A DNA stretch of 64,000 bases. It comes from Strongylocentrotus purpuratus (Eukaryota > Echinodermata > Echinoidea > Camarodonta > Strongylocentrotidae). Made by a program: the position numbers and the translations under genes. Positions 51,899 to 62,566 of this stretch are shown here, one piece after another (position 1 is the stretch's first letter; every line of letters starts with the position of its first letter). The stretch spans positions 20,288,360-20,352,359 of the forward strand of contig NW_022145612.1 of assembly GCF_000002235.5 (NCBI RefSeq). The letters run 5' to 3'. Below the pieces are notes generated by a model that saw only the letters and a program-made list of their open reading frames with translations, did not search any database and had not been told where the DNA came from.

Positions 51899-52448
51899 CT
51901 GAGCAAAAGAGTATTTACAAGAAAGTAAATGGTAAGTTTGAACAGTTACCTTGGAGGATGCAAGTGATGATTTGTTGAATATAATTAGGATTTCAATACA
52001 GTGATGGAATTTTGTTAAAACCTTTTAATATTGTTTTGACACTTACAATACATGAATACATCCTACATGACTGAATTATGGATCTTACTAGATTACAATA
52101 CAAATAGTTAAGAACACATTGCAATTTGAACCTCTGCAGACTTAAACACCCTCCTTCCTTGTAAATGTATTTTCGAACAGTTTATCAGTTCTCCCTCATC
52201 ATATGATCATCTCTGGCTTCAATCAGTTGATTTGCTATAAACATGCTATAATTATAAACATGATATAACAAGTATTCACAGGGTAAAGCAATTGCAGTAG
52301 TCTTCAATTACGAAGCAGCTATCTAAATCATACATTTTGACTCTTGAAATTATTCTTCATCATGTGCATATTATTATGAATTTATTAATCATTACACCTA
52401 TTGACGGTAATCAGACATTTGTTCTTGAAAAAGGTAGAACTAACTGAC
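51899..52448 (-). other. RPUSD3: RPUSD3 intron 1
   Basis: 550-bp AT-rich intron, donor GTCAGT and acceptor TTTGCTCAG on the - strand. No other feature is seen. Confidence 0.75.
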
Positions 52449-52719
52449 CTTGCTGATAAACGATATTCTTCTTTAAATAGTGAAGAACAGCCTCTTCGTC
52501 TTTCGAGTTATTCAAATGTTGTAGAAGTTGTCTGTGATATCTTCTCTTAGCGAAAGAGTGGGCAGTTATTGATGACTGGATTCGATCATCTTTCGATCTC
52601 CTGCAGCAGCAGGCTACATATGTCCGGCGCACTGCCCCAGAGTTCGGGCGTGTTTGTAGCAAGGGTTCCGCTGGCCGCCTGAAGAATATAGCAAAGCATC
52701 TTCGCGTGCAAAAATACAT
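52449..52719 (-). CDS. RPUSD3: RPUSD3-like mitochondrial pseudouridine synthase, exon 1 (residues 1-91, start)
   Basis: 271 coding bp from ATG at 52719-52717 to donor GTCAGT, ending with one base of Asp91. The start is supported by an in-frame TAG four codons upstream and by A at position -3 (CCAAAAATG). The N-terminus MYFCTRRCFAIFFRRP continues Arg-rich with few acidic residues, fitting a mitochondrial targeting peptide. It is followed by a charged stretch to KNIVYQQ just ahead of motif I. In vertebrates RPUSD3 is a mitochondrial RNA-granule protein needed for pseudouridylation of mitochondrial mRNAs and for the mitoribosome. The full protein is 373 residues against about 350 in mammals. The N-terminal 90 residues are the least conserved part. 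Confidence 0.88.
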
Positions 52720-53548
52720 TTTTGGCCACTAATTTCAAAGAGGAGTCATGTAAATTGATAGCTGGAGCTCATGAAGTTCGCAAATATTGCAAAATGACTA
52801 AATGGGGTGAATGGGAACAAGAATTACAAAGCAGAAAACACAATTAATTTCGACCCCAAAATATCGAGCCGTGATAACCTTGGTAGTTCAAGACGTTACA
52901 GTAAAACAATTTTGGGTGAGGGGTTTTAGATAAGTGTTTTTACTCATAAAAAAAATAAATTGTACCTTATATGTTACAGCAAGAAGACTCTTGCATACTA
53001 AATGTATTAATAACAAACTTATTGAGGAATTATTGAACACAATAGCTGAAAAAGTGATCAGTATTAAAGGGAGAAATCTGGTGAATGCAATGGTCTCAAT
53101 TGTCTTGAGCGTAGGCTAGACTGCACGTGTTGCACTGGAGATCCATGCAACCAAGGAGGATATTAGCTGGAATCTCTTTGATGCAACATTGGGTAAGAAT
53201 GAGATTCAGGAATATGATCGAAAAGTATTTTTGTTAGATGAAATAAACGTATTCAACGTAAAACCTGTCCAAACCGACTTACAGACTAATGAGAAAACTG
53301 ATATCTTAGTGTTCTTCATAGTTTTTTGTTGTTGGTGGCAACGCCTCAAGAAAAAGTCTACCTATAATTGCCATCCCCTCCATCATCATCATCATCATCG
53401 GTTTTTAGTCATCCTTCATTCTCTTCCTCTTCATGCATAATCAACATTCTTTCCATTATCATCACATATCATCATTGTTATTACCATCATGTCTAGCATA
53501 ATACCTTGCATAAAACTCTATGGTAAAATATATGGAGAGGGAGAGAAG

Positions 53549-53615
<67 letters not shown>

Positions 53616-53789
53616 AAGAGGGAGGGGGAGCTCATTAATAAATATTATCTATTTTCATGACATGATTGTGCAAGATAAGTTCTTCTTGAAACTAAATTGA
53701 TCAATCTAAACTTTTAGGTATGTCAATCAGCTTCTCGCATGCAGAACTCTCGGAAGTGCCATAATAATGTAGTGCACTTTAACAATCTG
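52720..53789. other. Intergenic region upstream of RPUSD3
   Basis: It must contain the RPUSD3 promoter, but no TATA box or clear initiator is evident. It includes a CAT trinucleotide run (53381-53399) and a (GA)n tract (53553-53611). Two + strand open frames near 52934-53440 show no family resemblance. Confidence 0.55.
53553..53611. repeat. (GA)n microsatellite
   Basis: About 29 uninterrupted AG dinucleotides, with more A/G-rich sequence on both sides (53533-53632). Confidence 0.95.
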
Positions 53790-53980
53790 AAATGTTAAAT
53801 TACCATTTTATATGGACCGATCGGGGAGTGACCACTCTTTAAAAATGGTAAATTAACACTTTGAACATGCTGGATCCAACACTATAAAAGGTTTAATCCA
53901 GCATGTTCAAAGTATCAATCTGACATTTTGAAAATGTGGTCACTCGATCCTCGGCCCTTTTAAATTGAGATTTAACATTT
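53790..53980. mobile_element. 191-bp hairpin (foldback MITE-like) element
   Basis: The left arm AAATGTTAAAT..GACCGATCGGGGAGTGACCA..CTTTGAACATGCTGGAT pairs with a right arm that reads, on the - strand, AAATGTTAAAT..GGCCGAGGATCGAGTGACCA..CTTTGAACATGCTGGAT. Arms are about 85-90 bp with scattered mismatches around a loop of roughly 17 bp (CCAACACTATAAAAGGT). No convincing target duplication is visible. Confidence 0.75.
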
Positions 53981-54364
53981 GAGCTTTTAGAGTATGCAGA
54001 GCAGAGTATGGATGAAGAAAATTGAAGAAGAAAAACAAAACAAAGTAAAACAAAACAAAACAATAAAGCTACGAGAACAGCAGATGATATGTGCAATGAT
54101 GCATCGATATATAGGAACGATAAATATGCAGGAGGAGTTTGCAAGACGGATGGGCATGCGGCTCGGTGATCTCAGTTGAAGAGAAAATAAAATGCAGTTC
54201 ATGCATTGAAGTAATGGGATAGAGCCGAGACCCTCGGCTCAATCCATCTTGTCATCAGTGAAATAATCTAGTATAATCCACTAGATTACTTCATAACAAA
54301 AATAAGTTGGCAGGAGTGTGTGAATCTTGAAAAAAGGGTCAAATTTGGGTATTTGTATTACATT

Positions 54365-54970
54365 GACGCTCATATCGTTGGAATATTTTTGTTCAACCCC
54401 AATTTATGGAATCATTTAAAAAATAATTTACTCCTAATAGATCTAGATAAAAGTATACATTCTCAGCTTTTATTGAATAATAATTTGCCAATGTGTGTTT
54501 TGCTTGACTTCTAAACCATGTGTATGCTACTTTGCTTATCAACTTAAAAAAAAATAAAACATAAACAAAATCCTCTGGACAGCCGTGCATTATGCAATAA
54601 ATTATTGAAAATGTAATGCATTTTCTTTGTTTTTGTTTTTTTATTTATGGGAACTGCCCCCTATAGCCCCCGCTGTGTACAGTCATGGTTCAGTGGAAAA
54701 GCAATGGCCTCGTAACTGTGAGGCCCCAGAATCAAAACCGTGTCGATGTGCTATATTAGTGCCCTTTTGTGGGGCATCCTCATTACTGTTATTTATGAAT
54801 TAAGGGCGTAGTTGATAAGCATAGTAGCATACACATGCTTTAGCAATCACGCAAAACACACATTGGCAAATTATTATTCAATAAAAGCTGAGAATGTATA
54901 CTATTATCTAGATCTATAGGAATAAATTATTTTAAAAATAATTCCACAATATTCCAACTATATGAGCGAC
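54365..54970. mobile_element. 606-bp foldback element with a SINE in its loop
   Basis: The left arm 54365-54545 and right arm 54810-54970 are inverted copies. Shared parts include GCTCATAT.GTTGGAATATT, TAGATCTAGATAA, GTATACATTCTCAGCTTTTA, TTGAATAATAATTTGCCAA and CATGTGTATGCTACT.TGCTT. The left arm carries about 20 extra bases after GGAATATT. The 264-bp loop includes the tRNA-like sequence at 54684-54800. Inverted-arm symmetry suggests a foldback or MITE family later hit by a SINE, or two inverted insertions. Confidence 0.75.
54684..54800 (+). mobile_element. Diverged tRNA-derived SINE head and body
   Basis: ATGGTTCAGTGGAAAAGCAATGG resembles a tRNA D-arm/A box, and GCCTCGTAACTGTGAGGCCC a hairpin in the anticodon-arm position. 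GAATCAAAACC is a degraded B box. It is followed by GATGTGCTATATTAGTGCCC and CATCCTCATTAC, which match the body of the SINE at 27155-27343. It lies within the loop of the foldback element. Confidence 0.6.
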
Positions 54971-55559
54971 AGTGTAGGTGATCTAATGTATGCGGAGCGT
55001 TTTAAAATTTCGTGGACATTGACAGCTAGGTTCTGGAATTAATTTGTGTGGTTGTGGTGGTGGGAGTGGGAGGGGTGGGGGGCTTCAAGAAGCTCTGATG
55101 TGCTTTTGCAATACCAACAGTTTTCTTCTCCTTTTATCCGGGGAAGGGGGGGGGGGAGGTCACCGAATGTTGCACATGAAATGCATTCTATATAATATTA
55201 TAATATACCGACTCACTATTTAAAGTATTTTGTCGAGGAAACACAGCATCTGAGCAGGAAATTTCGCATTCTGTAGATTGATTACTTTTTATCAAACAGT
55301 CGAAATTTAAGTCTTATTCGCCGGTCTCTGAATGCCTAGTTCGTCACTCATATACTATATCTTTAAGCAATTTCTAAATTTCGAAGGGGACTCGGGAGAC
55401 GGCCATAAGTCATAGGTCTATATAGGGAATTCTTGCCAAGTTCCAGGATGTGATTGAACAAGACGACAATGATTATAGGAGATTATAGAAGTGAAAGTTG
55501 GGGCCTCACATACATCTTTGAAACTTTGTCTCAATAAATGAAGCTCAATAAATGAATTG

Positions 55560-55690
55560 AATTGAATTATTGTCTAGTGCCCCACCCAGGCGCGCCGGAA
55601 GCAGTTTTTGATGGGGGGGGGGGGGGGCTAACATTTCAGGGGCAGTGACGTAATGAGCAAAAACGTTTGGAAGGGGGGGGGGAGAAGACA
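55560..55690. repeat. GC-rich junction with two poly(G) runs
   Basis: CACCCAGGCGCGCCGGAAGC leads into poly(G) at about 55613-55627 and a second run near 55672-55681. This marks the left edge of the 55.5-64 kb repeat cluster. No coding sequence. Confidence 0.6.
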
Positions 55691-55759
55691 AATCTGCATC
55701 ACCACCACTCTTACACGTTACATGCAGGCCCCGCGGAACGTTTTTCAAAGTGGAGTATT

Positions 55760-56170
55760 AACGATCCTAATTTGGCGTGGGGTCCAGGGTCTGGGCCTCG
55801 TCAGGGGTTCAAAAGGCTGAGCCCCTGGAAGCTCAGGGTTTTTAGGCATTAAATTACGGTCAGATAAGCATATTAAGATACTGGCAGGTCACTAATTGGC
55901 GGAGAGTCCAGGGAGCAGAGCCCCCGGAAGCTCAGAGGTTTCAATATTTATCTACGGTCAGATGAGCATCCAGGGGCAACCTTAGGGCCCTTGGTGGGGT
56001 CCAGAGGGCGGAGCCCCCGGAAGCTCAGGGGTTTTAGGTATTTAATTACGGTCAGATGAGCATCCAATGGCCACCTTATCGCCATTGGTGGGGTTCAGGA
56101 AGCAGAGCCCCCTTAAGCTCTGAGGTTTTAGGCATTTAATTACGGTCAGATGAGCATTTTTTGATACCTC
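55760..56170 (-). repeat. Four inverted copies of the ~110-bp GAGCTTCCGGGGGCTC repeat
   Basis: On the + strand, AGCCCC(C)GGAAGCTCAGGGG followed by TTTTAGG.ATTTAATTACGG and TCAGATGAGCAT recurs near 55820, 55920, 56010 and 56110. These are the reverse complement of the units at 58500-59490 and 60880-61510. Unit length varies from about 85 to 120 bp. Confidence 0.8.
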
Positions 56171-56726
56171 ATTTGTGACATAGGCAGGTCACTTATTTTC
56201 TCTCTCTCTCTTTCTTTCTTTTTCTCTGTAACATACTTTTTCAAAAAGTGAGGGGGTTCGAGCCCCCGAGCCCAGCCGTTTTGCAGACCATGACATAAAG
56301 GCTTCTAAATAAGCATATTTTTCGACCGACTGTAAATTTGGGAATTTCTAATTTTCCAACAAACGCATAAAAAGGTATGAATTACAACAACAACAAATTG
56401 AGAAAAAATACCGGAAAATCATGTCATTTCAGCAACATTTGTAAATCACTGGTATCGAATTAAAAAATACCCCCATCAGTACACCAGCGTTCAGGGGCTC
56501 ATTTCTGGCAACCCTACAACAAAAAATTTCCACGATATTATTATGCACGTATCGCTATCATAAAAACCTCCATTGAATATAGGTGGCATGCGCAATGTTT
56601 AGGAAATTCAATTCCTGTTAACTTTCCTTTCTTTGAATGGAATATTATATGTGTTTTAATTCAGGTTTTTATTATTGTTATGTTCTTTTGGGTTAAAAAT
56701 ACAAACCATCTTTACTCCTTTACTGC

Positions 56727-56800
56727 TTTTTTTTTTTTTTTTTTTTGGAGGGGGGGGGGGGGGGCAAAAATGCGTCCCCCCCCCCCCCCCCCCCCCCCCC
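56727..56800. repeat. Compound T20 - G14 - C25 homopolymer block
   Basis: About 20 T, then GGAG and 14 G, the spacer CAAAAATGCGT, and 25 C (56776-56800). The G and C runs can pair as a hairpin. Overlapping poly-Gly and poly-Pro frames are artefacts. Confidence 0.85.
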
Positions 56801-57379
56801 ACTTCCGGCGAGTAAAAAGAGTAAATTTCGGTATCAGAAGTGGGAGGGGCATACAGATTTTATAGCGTAGATTTGAACCATTTTTTTGTTGCGAAATACG
56901 CATCAGAAGCCGGTACGGTAGCGCACACGCATACGACAGAGCTATATATCCCAGGCCATGTAGAACAACGCAGCGACTGAGTTAATCTTACGTACGTACG
57001 CGCGCGCTTGAACAGATTATTAACGTACGTCGACAAAAAGATGGTAGCATATATTGGCACCAAGATTAACGGCGATATGAATATTCATTATTCCCTACGT
57101 CACAGACGTGCGGCGTGCGTACTCTGTCATATACACATGTATTCAGTACATGAGTACGTTCGTAAGCATTAGGTCATGTACATTGCTCCGGAATGAAGAG
57201 AATCATTATAAAGGACGAATTACTCCGTGAAGCCAAGTACAAGCAGGGAATTGAAAATAGCAAACGTTCCTCGGAGCGGCTATACACTCCCTAATCTAGC
57301 TAGTTTTGTAATGATAGTTTATTTAGGATAATGGACGTTTAGTAGGCCTATTGTTTAGTTGTTAAATAACATCACTCAG

Positions 57380-57800
57380 TGTGATTTGATTCGAGATATA
57401 TCTCATTAATAAAACTGTATAAAGGCTGTATGAGTCTCGAACGAACCATATCGCCACTAATCTTGGTGCCAACACCGTTAAACTATGCTCCAAATTTAGT
57501 AATACATTTTGTGTGCCCTATAATGACCCGGGGCTGGATTGTGTAGGAGAACGGATGATTGATATTGTAAAGTTGTTCCATAACATCACTCAGTTCGATT
57601 TAATTAGAGATATACCTCATTAATAAAATATATATATATAAAAGCTATAGTCTCAAACTAACTTACCTGTACACCATTAAACTTGGTGCCAAGACCATTA
57701 AACCATGCTCCAAATTTAGTAATACGTTTTGTGTGTCTGCAAAGACCCGGGGTTGGATTATTTAGGAGAACGGAAGATTCTTATATTGTTAAGTTGCTCT
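57380..57800 (-). repeat. Two inverted copies of the 212-bp satellite
   Basis: On the + strand, GATTTGATTCGAGATATATC and CCACTAATCTTGGTGCCAAC, CCAAATTTAGTAATAC, and GACCCGGGGCTGGATTGTGT occur at 57380-57600; a second, more diverged copy follows at about 57600-57800. They are reverse complements of the units at 62567-64000. A (TA)n insertion at 57629-57640 interrupts the second copy. Confidence 0.85.
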
Positions 57801-57804
57801 ATAA

Positions 57805-57848
57805 CACAGGCGCAGTTCCAGGGGGGCAGCGCCCCCCCCCGCAAAAAT

Positions 57849-57889
<41 letters not shown>

Positions 57890-58185
57890 AAAGAAGGACA
57901 GGGAAAGAGGAGAGAAAGGGAAAGAAAGAAGAGGAAGAAGACAAGAAAAGGGGGAACTTGAGAAGGAGATTGGGGGGACCGAAATGGCCTTGCCTTCCAG
58001 GCTGTTGCCTCCCCGCCCCCCCCCCCCCCCAATCAAAAAAAAATATGAGCGAAGGAAGGAAAGGGAAGGGAAGAAAGGAAAAGAGGGGATAAAGGGAAGG
58101 GAAATAAAAGAGGAAGAAGAAAAGAAAAGAAGGAGGATATCAGTTTTCCTGCCAATAAGTTGTGGTTCGGGGGGGGGGGGGGGGT
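57805..58185. repeat. Purine-tract block, left arm of a large inverted arrangement
   Basis: It begins GGCGCAGTTCCAGGGGGGCA, then a poly(C) run, (GA)n at 57851-57882, a long A/G tract, GACCGAAATGGCCTTGCCT with a poly(C) run, a second A/G tract and CAATAAGTTGTGGTTCGGGG with a poly(G) run. The same order reversed and complemented occurs at 62170-62530. Gly/Arg/Glu/Lys-rich open frames here are not genes. Confidence 0.75.
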
Positions 58186-58499
58186 TATTTCTAATTCCAT
58201 AACGGTGACTTACAAATGTTGCTAAAATGACATCATTTTCCGAGATTGTTCCTCACTTTTTATTAAATTATACTTTTTTATGCGTTTGTTGGAAAATGAC
58301 ATATTCCGAAATTTACAGTCAGGCAAGAAAAATATGCTTATTGAGATGCCTACATGTCGGGGCCCGCGGAACGGTCGGGATCGGGAGCCTCGAGCTCCCT
58401 CGCCCTCCCCCTCTTTTTGAAAAAGTATATTAAAGAGAGCAAGAAATAAAGAATAGTGAACTGCCAGTGTCACAGAAAAAAATGAGGTATCAAAATATG

Positions 58500-59490
58500 C
58501 TCATCTGAGCGTGATTAAATGCCTAAACCCCCCGAACTTTCGGGGTCTCTACCCTCTGCATTCCAGCTAGGGCCCAAAGGTCGGCCCTTAAATGCTCATC
58601 TGACGGTAATTTAATGCCTAAAACCCCTGAAATTCTTGGGGGTTCGCCCCCTTTACCCCAAGCCAAATAGTGTCCTGCAAATGTCACAAAATAATAAGGT
58701 ATCAAACATTGCTAACCTGACCGTAATAAAACGCCTAAAACCCCTGAGCCTCCGGGGGCTCTGCCCCTGAACCAAACCAAGGGCCCTAAGGCGGGCCCCT
58801 GAATGCTTATCTGACGGTAATTAAACACCTAAAACCCCTGAGCTTCCGAGGGCTCTGCCCCTAGACCCAACCAAGGGCCTTAAGGCGGGCCCCTTGATAC
58901 TCATTTAATTTAATGCCTAAAACCCTTGAGCTTCCGGGGGCCTCGCCCCCTGAACTCCACGACAATTGGTGATCTGCCAGTGTCACAATAAGTCCCCCCC
59001 CCCCCCCAAAGAAAAAGAGAGGAGAAAAGGGAAGAGGTCATAGGAAGAAAAAGGAGCAGACAAAGAACAATTTTGAAATTCAGACAAGGATTAAGAGTCC
59101 AGAACGGTACACAAATCGTCTTCTTTCTTTAATGATTTAATGAAACGTCAAAGCTTCCGCGCTTCGCGTATGAGGGAGGGGAAACTCGCCCCTCCCTGCA
59201 CCCCCCCCCCCCCCCAGGCAGGGAACGCGCTCTGTAAGTGATTCGCACGCATCGCGTGCTCCGACCCCCCTAAAATAAAATCCTAGCTACGCGCTTGCCT
59301 GACCGTAATTAAACGCCTAAAACCCTGAGCTTCCGGGGGCTCCGCCCCCTGGACCCCACGCAATTAGTGACCCTGCCAGTGTCACAAATAAGGTATAAAA
59401 ATATGCTCATTTGACCGTAATTTAATGCCTTAAACCCCTGAGCCTCCGGGGGCTTAAGGTGTGCCCCTGAATGCTTATCTGACCGTTATA
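58500..59490 (+). repeat. Tandem array of the ~110-bp GAGCTTCCGGGGGCTC repeat, first + strand array
   Basis: The consensus is TGACCGTAATTTAATGCCTA, then AAACCCCTGAGCTTCCGGGG, GCTCTGCCCCTGGACCC, and either AAGGGCC..AAGGCGGGCCCCT or CAGTGTCACAAATAAGGTAT. Copies are visible near 58515, 58615, 58725, 58815, 58910, 59310 and 59425. The core GAGCTTCCGGGGGCTC is nearly self-complementary. A unit of the GCTTCCGCGCTTCGCG family (59085-59180) and poly(C) runs at 58996-59008 and 59201-59215 interrupt the array. Confidence 0.8.
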
Positions 59491-59744
59491 AAATGACTCA
59501 AATCCCTGAGTTTCATGGGGCACAGCAAATAAGTTTTGAAAAAGAACAAAAACGAGTAATCCAATTGTATCGGCAATTGTGGTATTGCGAATGTCATCAA
59601 ATATGTTTTTTCCTTTTAACACAATAATTGTTTTGCAACTCAATTTAGGCCTGACTAAATATATACTTTTTCGTGAGGCCACAGACAAGTTATTTTATCA
59701 TATAACTGATTAACATTTGAAGTTTTCCTACACTAGTGCCTGGC

Positions 59745-60510
59745 CGCAGTGGCGGATCCAGGGGGCCCGGGCGCCCTCCCCTGGGGAAAAAAGAAGGAAA
59801 AAAAAGAAGGGAAACAAAAAAGAAGGAAAAAAAAGGAGGAAAACAAAAAAGAAGGGAAAAAAAAGAAGGAAAAAAAAAAGGGGAAAAAAAAGGAGGACAA
59901 AAAAAGAAAGAGAAAGAGAAAAGGAAAAGAAGGGAAAGAGGAGAGAAAGGGAAAGAAAGAAGAGGAAGAAGAAAAGAAAAGGAGGAAGAAGTGATCGGGG
60001 GGGGGGGGCGAAAGAGCCTCGCCTCCCCCTCTCCCCCCCCCCCCAATCAAAAAAATAAGAGAGAAGGAAGGAAATAGAAAGAAGGGGGTATCAGTTGCAA
60101 TTTTTCCGCCAACAAGTTGTGGATCGGGGCGGGGATGGGGCAAAATGCCCTTGCCTCCCCTGCCCCGCTAAAAAAAAGAGAGAAAGAAGGAAAAGGAAAA
60201 AAGGAGAGCTAAAAGGGACCGAAAAAAGCTGAAAAGAAGGGGAAATAGATCATTTGCAGTTAATCCCGCCAACAACATGTGGAGAAGGGTGGGGGCCGAA
60301 ATGACCTTACTTCCCCCTCGCCCCCCCCCCCCCATCAAATCTTACAGAAAGAGAAGGAAGGGAATGGAAAGGGAAAGAAGAGAGAAAGGGAAAGAAGAGA
60401 GAAAGGGAAAGAAGAGAGAAAGGGAAAGAAAAAAAGAGAAATAAGAAAGGTAAGGGAGATCAGTTGCGATTTTTCCGCCAACAAAGAGTAGATCGGGGGG
60501 GGGGGGGGGA
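59745..60510. repeat. Central purine-tract block with three or four tandem sub-units
   Basis: It starts CAGTGGCGGATCCAGGGGGC and continues with an A/G tract (59788-59990). Repeated sub-units follow: a GCCTTGCCTCCCC-type segment with poly(C), ATCAAA, an A/G tract, then TTTTTCCGCCAACAAGTTGTGG or a variant. Junctions lie near 60105, 60270 and 60475. The block is related to those at 57805-58185 and, inverted, 62090-62530. Charged open frames of 110-136 codons on both strands are compositional artefacts. Confidence 0.75.
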
Positions 60511-60699
60511 ACTGGCGTATTGATCGAGGAGGGGGCTCGGGGGAAATAAAATTTAAACGTGGTTTATTTCTAATTCCATAGCGGTGGTTTACAAATAATG
60601 CTGAAATGACATAATTTTCCGAGATTTGTCCTCATTCTTTAGTAAATTATACTTTTGTATGCGTTTGTAAATTAACAGCCAGGCAAGAAATATGCTTCT

Positions 60700-61520
60700 T
60701 GAGATGCCTACATGTCAGGGCCCGCTGAACGGCGGGGATCGGGAGCCTCCAGCTCCCCCCCCCCCCCCAATTTTTGTTTTGGAAAAGCATTTTAAAGAGA
60801 AATAGAAAGAAAGAGAGCAAGAAAGAAAAAATAGTTAACTACCAGTGTAACAACAAAATAAGGTATCAAAAAATTGCTCATCTGACCGTAATTAGACGCC
60901 TAAAACCCCTGAGCTTCCGGGGGCTCTGTCCCCGGGACCCAACCAAGGGCCCTTGGGCAGGCCCCTTGATACTCATCTGACCACAATTTAGTGCCTAAAA
61001 CCCCTGAGCTTCCGGGGGCTCTGTCCCCGGGACCCAACCAAGGGCACTTGGGCAGGCCCCTTGCCTACTCATCTGACCAAAATTTAGTGCCTAAAACCCT
61101 TGATCTTCTGGGGGCTCCGCCCGCTGGACCTCACGCCAATCAGTGTCCTGCCAGTGTCACAAATAAAGTATAAAAATATGTTCATCTGACCGTAATCAAA
61201 TGCCTAAACCCCCGAGCTTCCGGGGGCTCTGCCCCCTAGACCCTACTAGATGCTAATCTGACGGCAATGTAATGCCTAAAACCCCTGAGCTTCTTGGGGC
61301 TCCGCTCGCTGGACCTCACGCAAATCAGTATCCTGCCAGTTTCACAAATAAGGTATAAAAATTATGTTCATCTGACCGTAATCAAAATAATGCCTGAAAC
61401 CCCTGAGATTCAGGGGTTTCCGCACCCTCGACCCCACCAGGGGCCCTGAGGCGGGCCCCTGAATACTTATCAGACCGTAATTTGCCTTCAACCCATGAGT
61501 TTCCGGGGGCGGACAAGGTA
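60700..61520 (+). repeat. Second + strand array of the ~110-bp GAGCTTCCGGGGGCTC repeat
   Basis: It is preceded by ATGCCTACATGTCAGGGCCC and GAACGGCGGGGATCGGGAGC (60705-60750), which also precede the first array (58350-58390). Units are visible near 60890, 60985, 61080, 61195, 61275 and 61385. CTTCCGGGGGCTCTGTCCCC is identical in two neighbouring copies (about 60913 and 61009), indicating recent duplication. Confidence 0.8.
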
Positions 61521-61880
61521 TCAAAATCGTCTTGTTTCTCTAATAATTGAATTAAATGTCAAAGCTTCCGCGCTTGGCGCAGGAGGTGTGGATTAAGAGT
61601 CGGGAACGGTACAACAAATCGTCTTCTTTCTCTAAAGATTTAATGAAACGTAAAAGCTTCCGCGCTTCGCGCGCGCGGATAGGAGGGGGGGGGAACTGAA
61701 TTCAGACGAGGATTAAGAGTCGAAAACGGTACAACGAATCGTCTTCTTTCTCTAATGATTTAATGAAATGTACAAGCTTCCACGCTTCGCGCGGGAGGGG
61801 GGGGGGGACTGAAAACAAACGAGGATTAAGAGTCGAAAACTGTAATCAGAAGAGCAGGCGCGTACGGAGGGGGGGGGGGG
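61520..61880 (+). repeat. ~118-bp GCTTCCGCGCTTCGCG tandem repeat
   Basis: The unit is GAGGATTAAGAGTCGAAAAC, GGTACAACGAATCGTCTTCT, TTCTCTAATGATTTAATGAA, A.GT..AAGCTTCC.CGCTTCGCG and a poly(G) run. Copies lie at about 61520-61590 (partial), 61590-61703, 61703-61815 and 61815-61880 (partial); another copy is at 59085-59180. Confidence 0.85.
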
Positions 61881-61924
61881 GGATTTGGGGTTGAACCTCC
61901 CCCTGTTCGGTTTTTTGTTATGTG

Positions 61925-62473
61925 TGTATCTTGGAGCAACCCCCCCCCCTTTTTAATTATTTTTTTAAATTATGCCAATGGCTGTCCTAAAAAAGGTGAC
62001 CTCAACACCCCCCCCCCCCCCTACGGAACAAAATGTCAAATTTTCAAATTTCGAGACCCCCCAAAAAGTGTCCTCTTACCACCCCCCCCCCCCGCTTCCT
62101 CTTTTTTGTTCCCTTTTAGCTCTCCTCTTTCCCTTCCCCTTTTCCCCCTTCTTTTTTGGCGGTGGGGGAGGGGGGAGGGGAGAGGCAAGGGCCTTTTGCC
62201 CCCCCCCCCGGATCCACAACTTGTTGGCGGAAAAAATAGTAACTGATATTCCCCTTCTTTTCTTATCTTCTTCCTCTTTTTTTTTCCTTTCCGTTATCTC
62301 CTCTTTTCCTTTTTGCTTTCCCTTTCCTTCTTCTCTCTTTTTGTTTTGCTGGAAGGGGGAAGTGGAAGCAACATCATGGGAGGCAAGGCCCATTTCGGCC
62401 CCCCTCCCCCTTTTTCTTTTCTTTTTCCTCTTCTTTCTTTTCCTTTCTCTCCTCTTTCCCTTTCACATCTTTT

Positions 62474-62513
<40 letters not shown>

Positions 62514-62535
62514 TTATTTTCTTCTCTTTAGAGAC
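61925..62535. repeat. Pyrimidine-tract block, right arm of the large inverted arrangement
   Basis: C-runs at 61940-61949, 62009-62021 and 62081-62093 separate T/C-rich tracts. CCGGATCCACAACTTGTTGG at 62209-62228 is the reverse complement of the phrase at 60100-60126. A second C/T tract, GGCAAGGCCCATTTCGGCCC and (CT)n at 62478-62506 mirror 57805-58185. A 204-codon Pro/Phe/Leu-rich open frame here is an artefact of pyrimidine bias. Confidence 0.75.
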
Positions 62536-62566
62536 TTTTACACCATTATTAAGAGACATAATGCGC

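Noticed and set aside
57729..58202. 157-codon Arg/Glu/Lys-rich open frame on the + strand
   Set aside because: It coincides with the (GA)n and A/G tract block; frames on the opposite strand are equally open and related blocks elsewhere break the frame.
59717..60143. Several 110-136-codon charged or Phe/Ser/Pro-rich open frames on both strands
   Set aside because: Purine-tract composition removes stop codons in several phases; there is no conserved domain, start context or splice signal.
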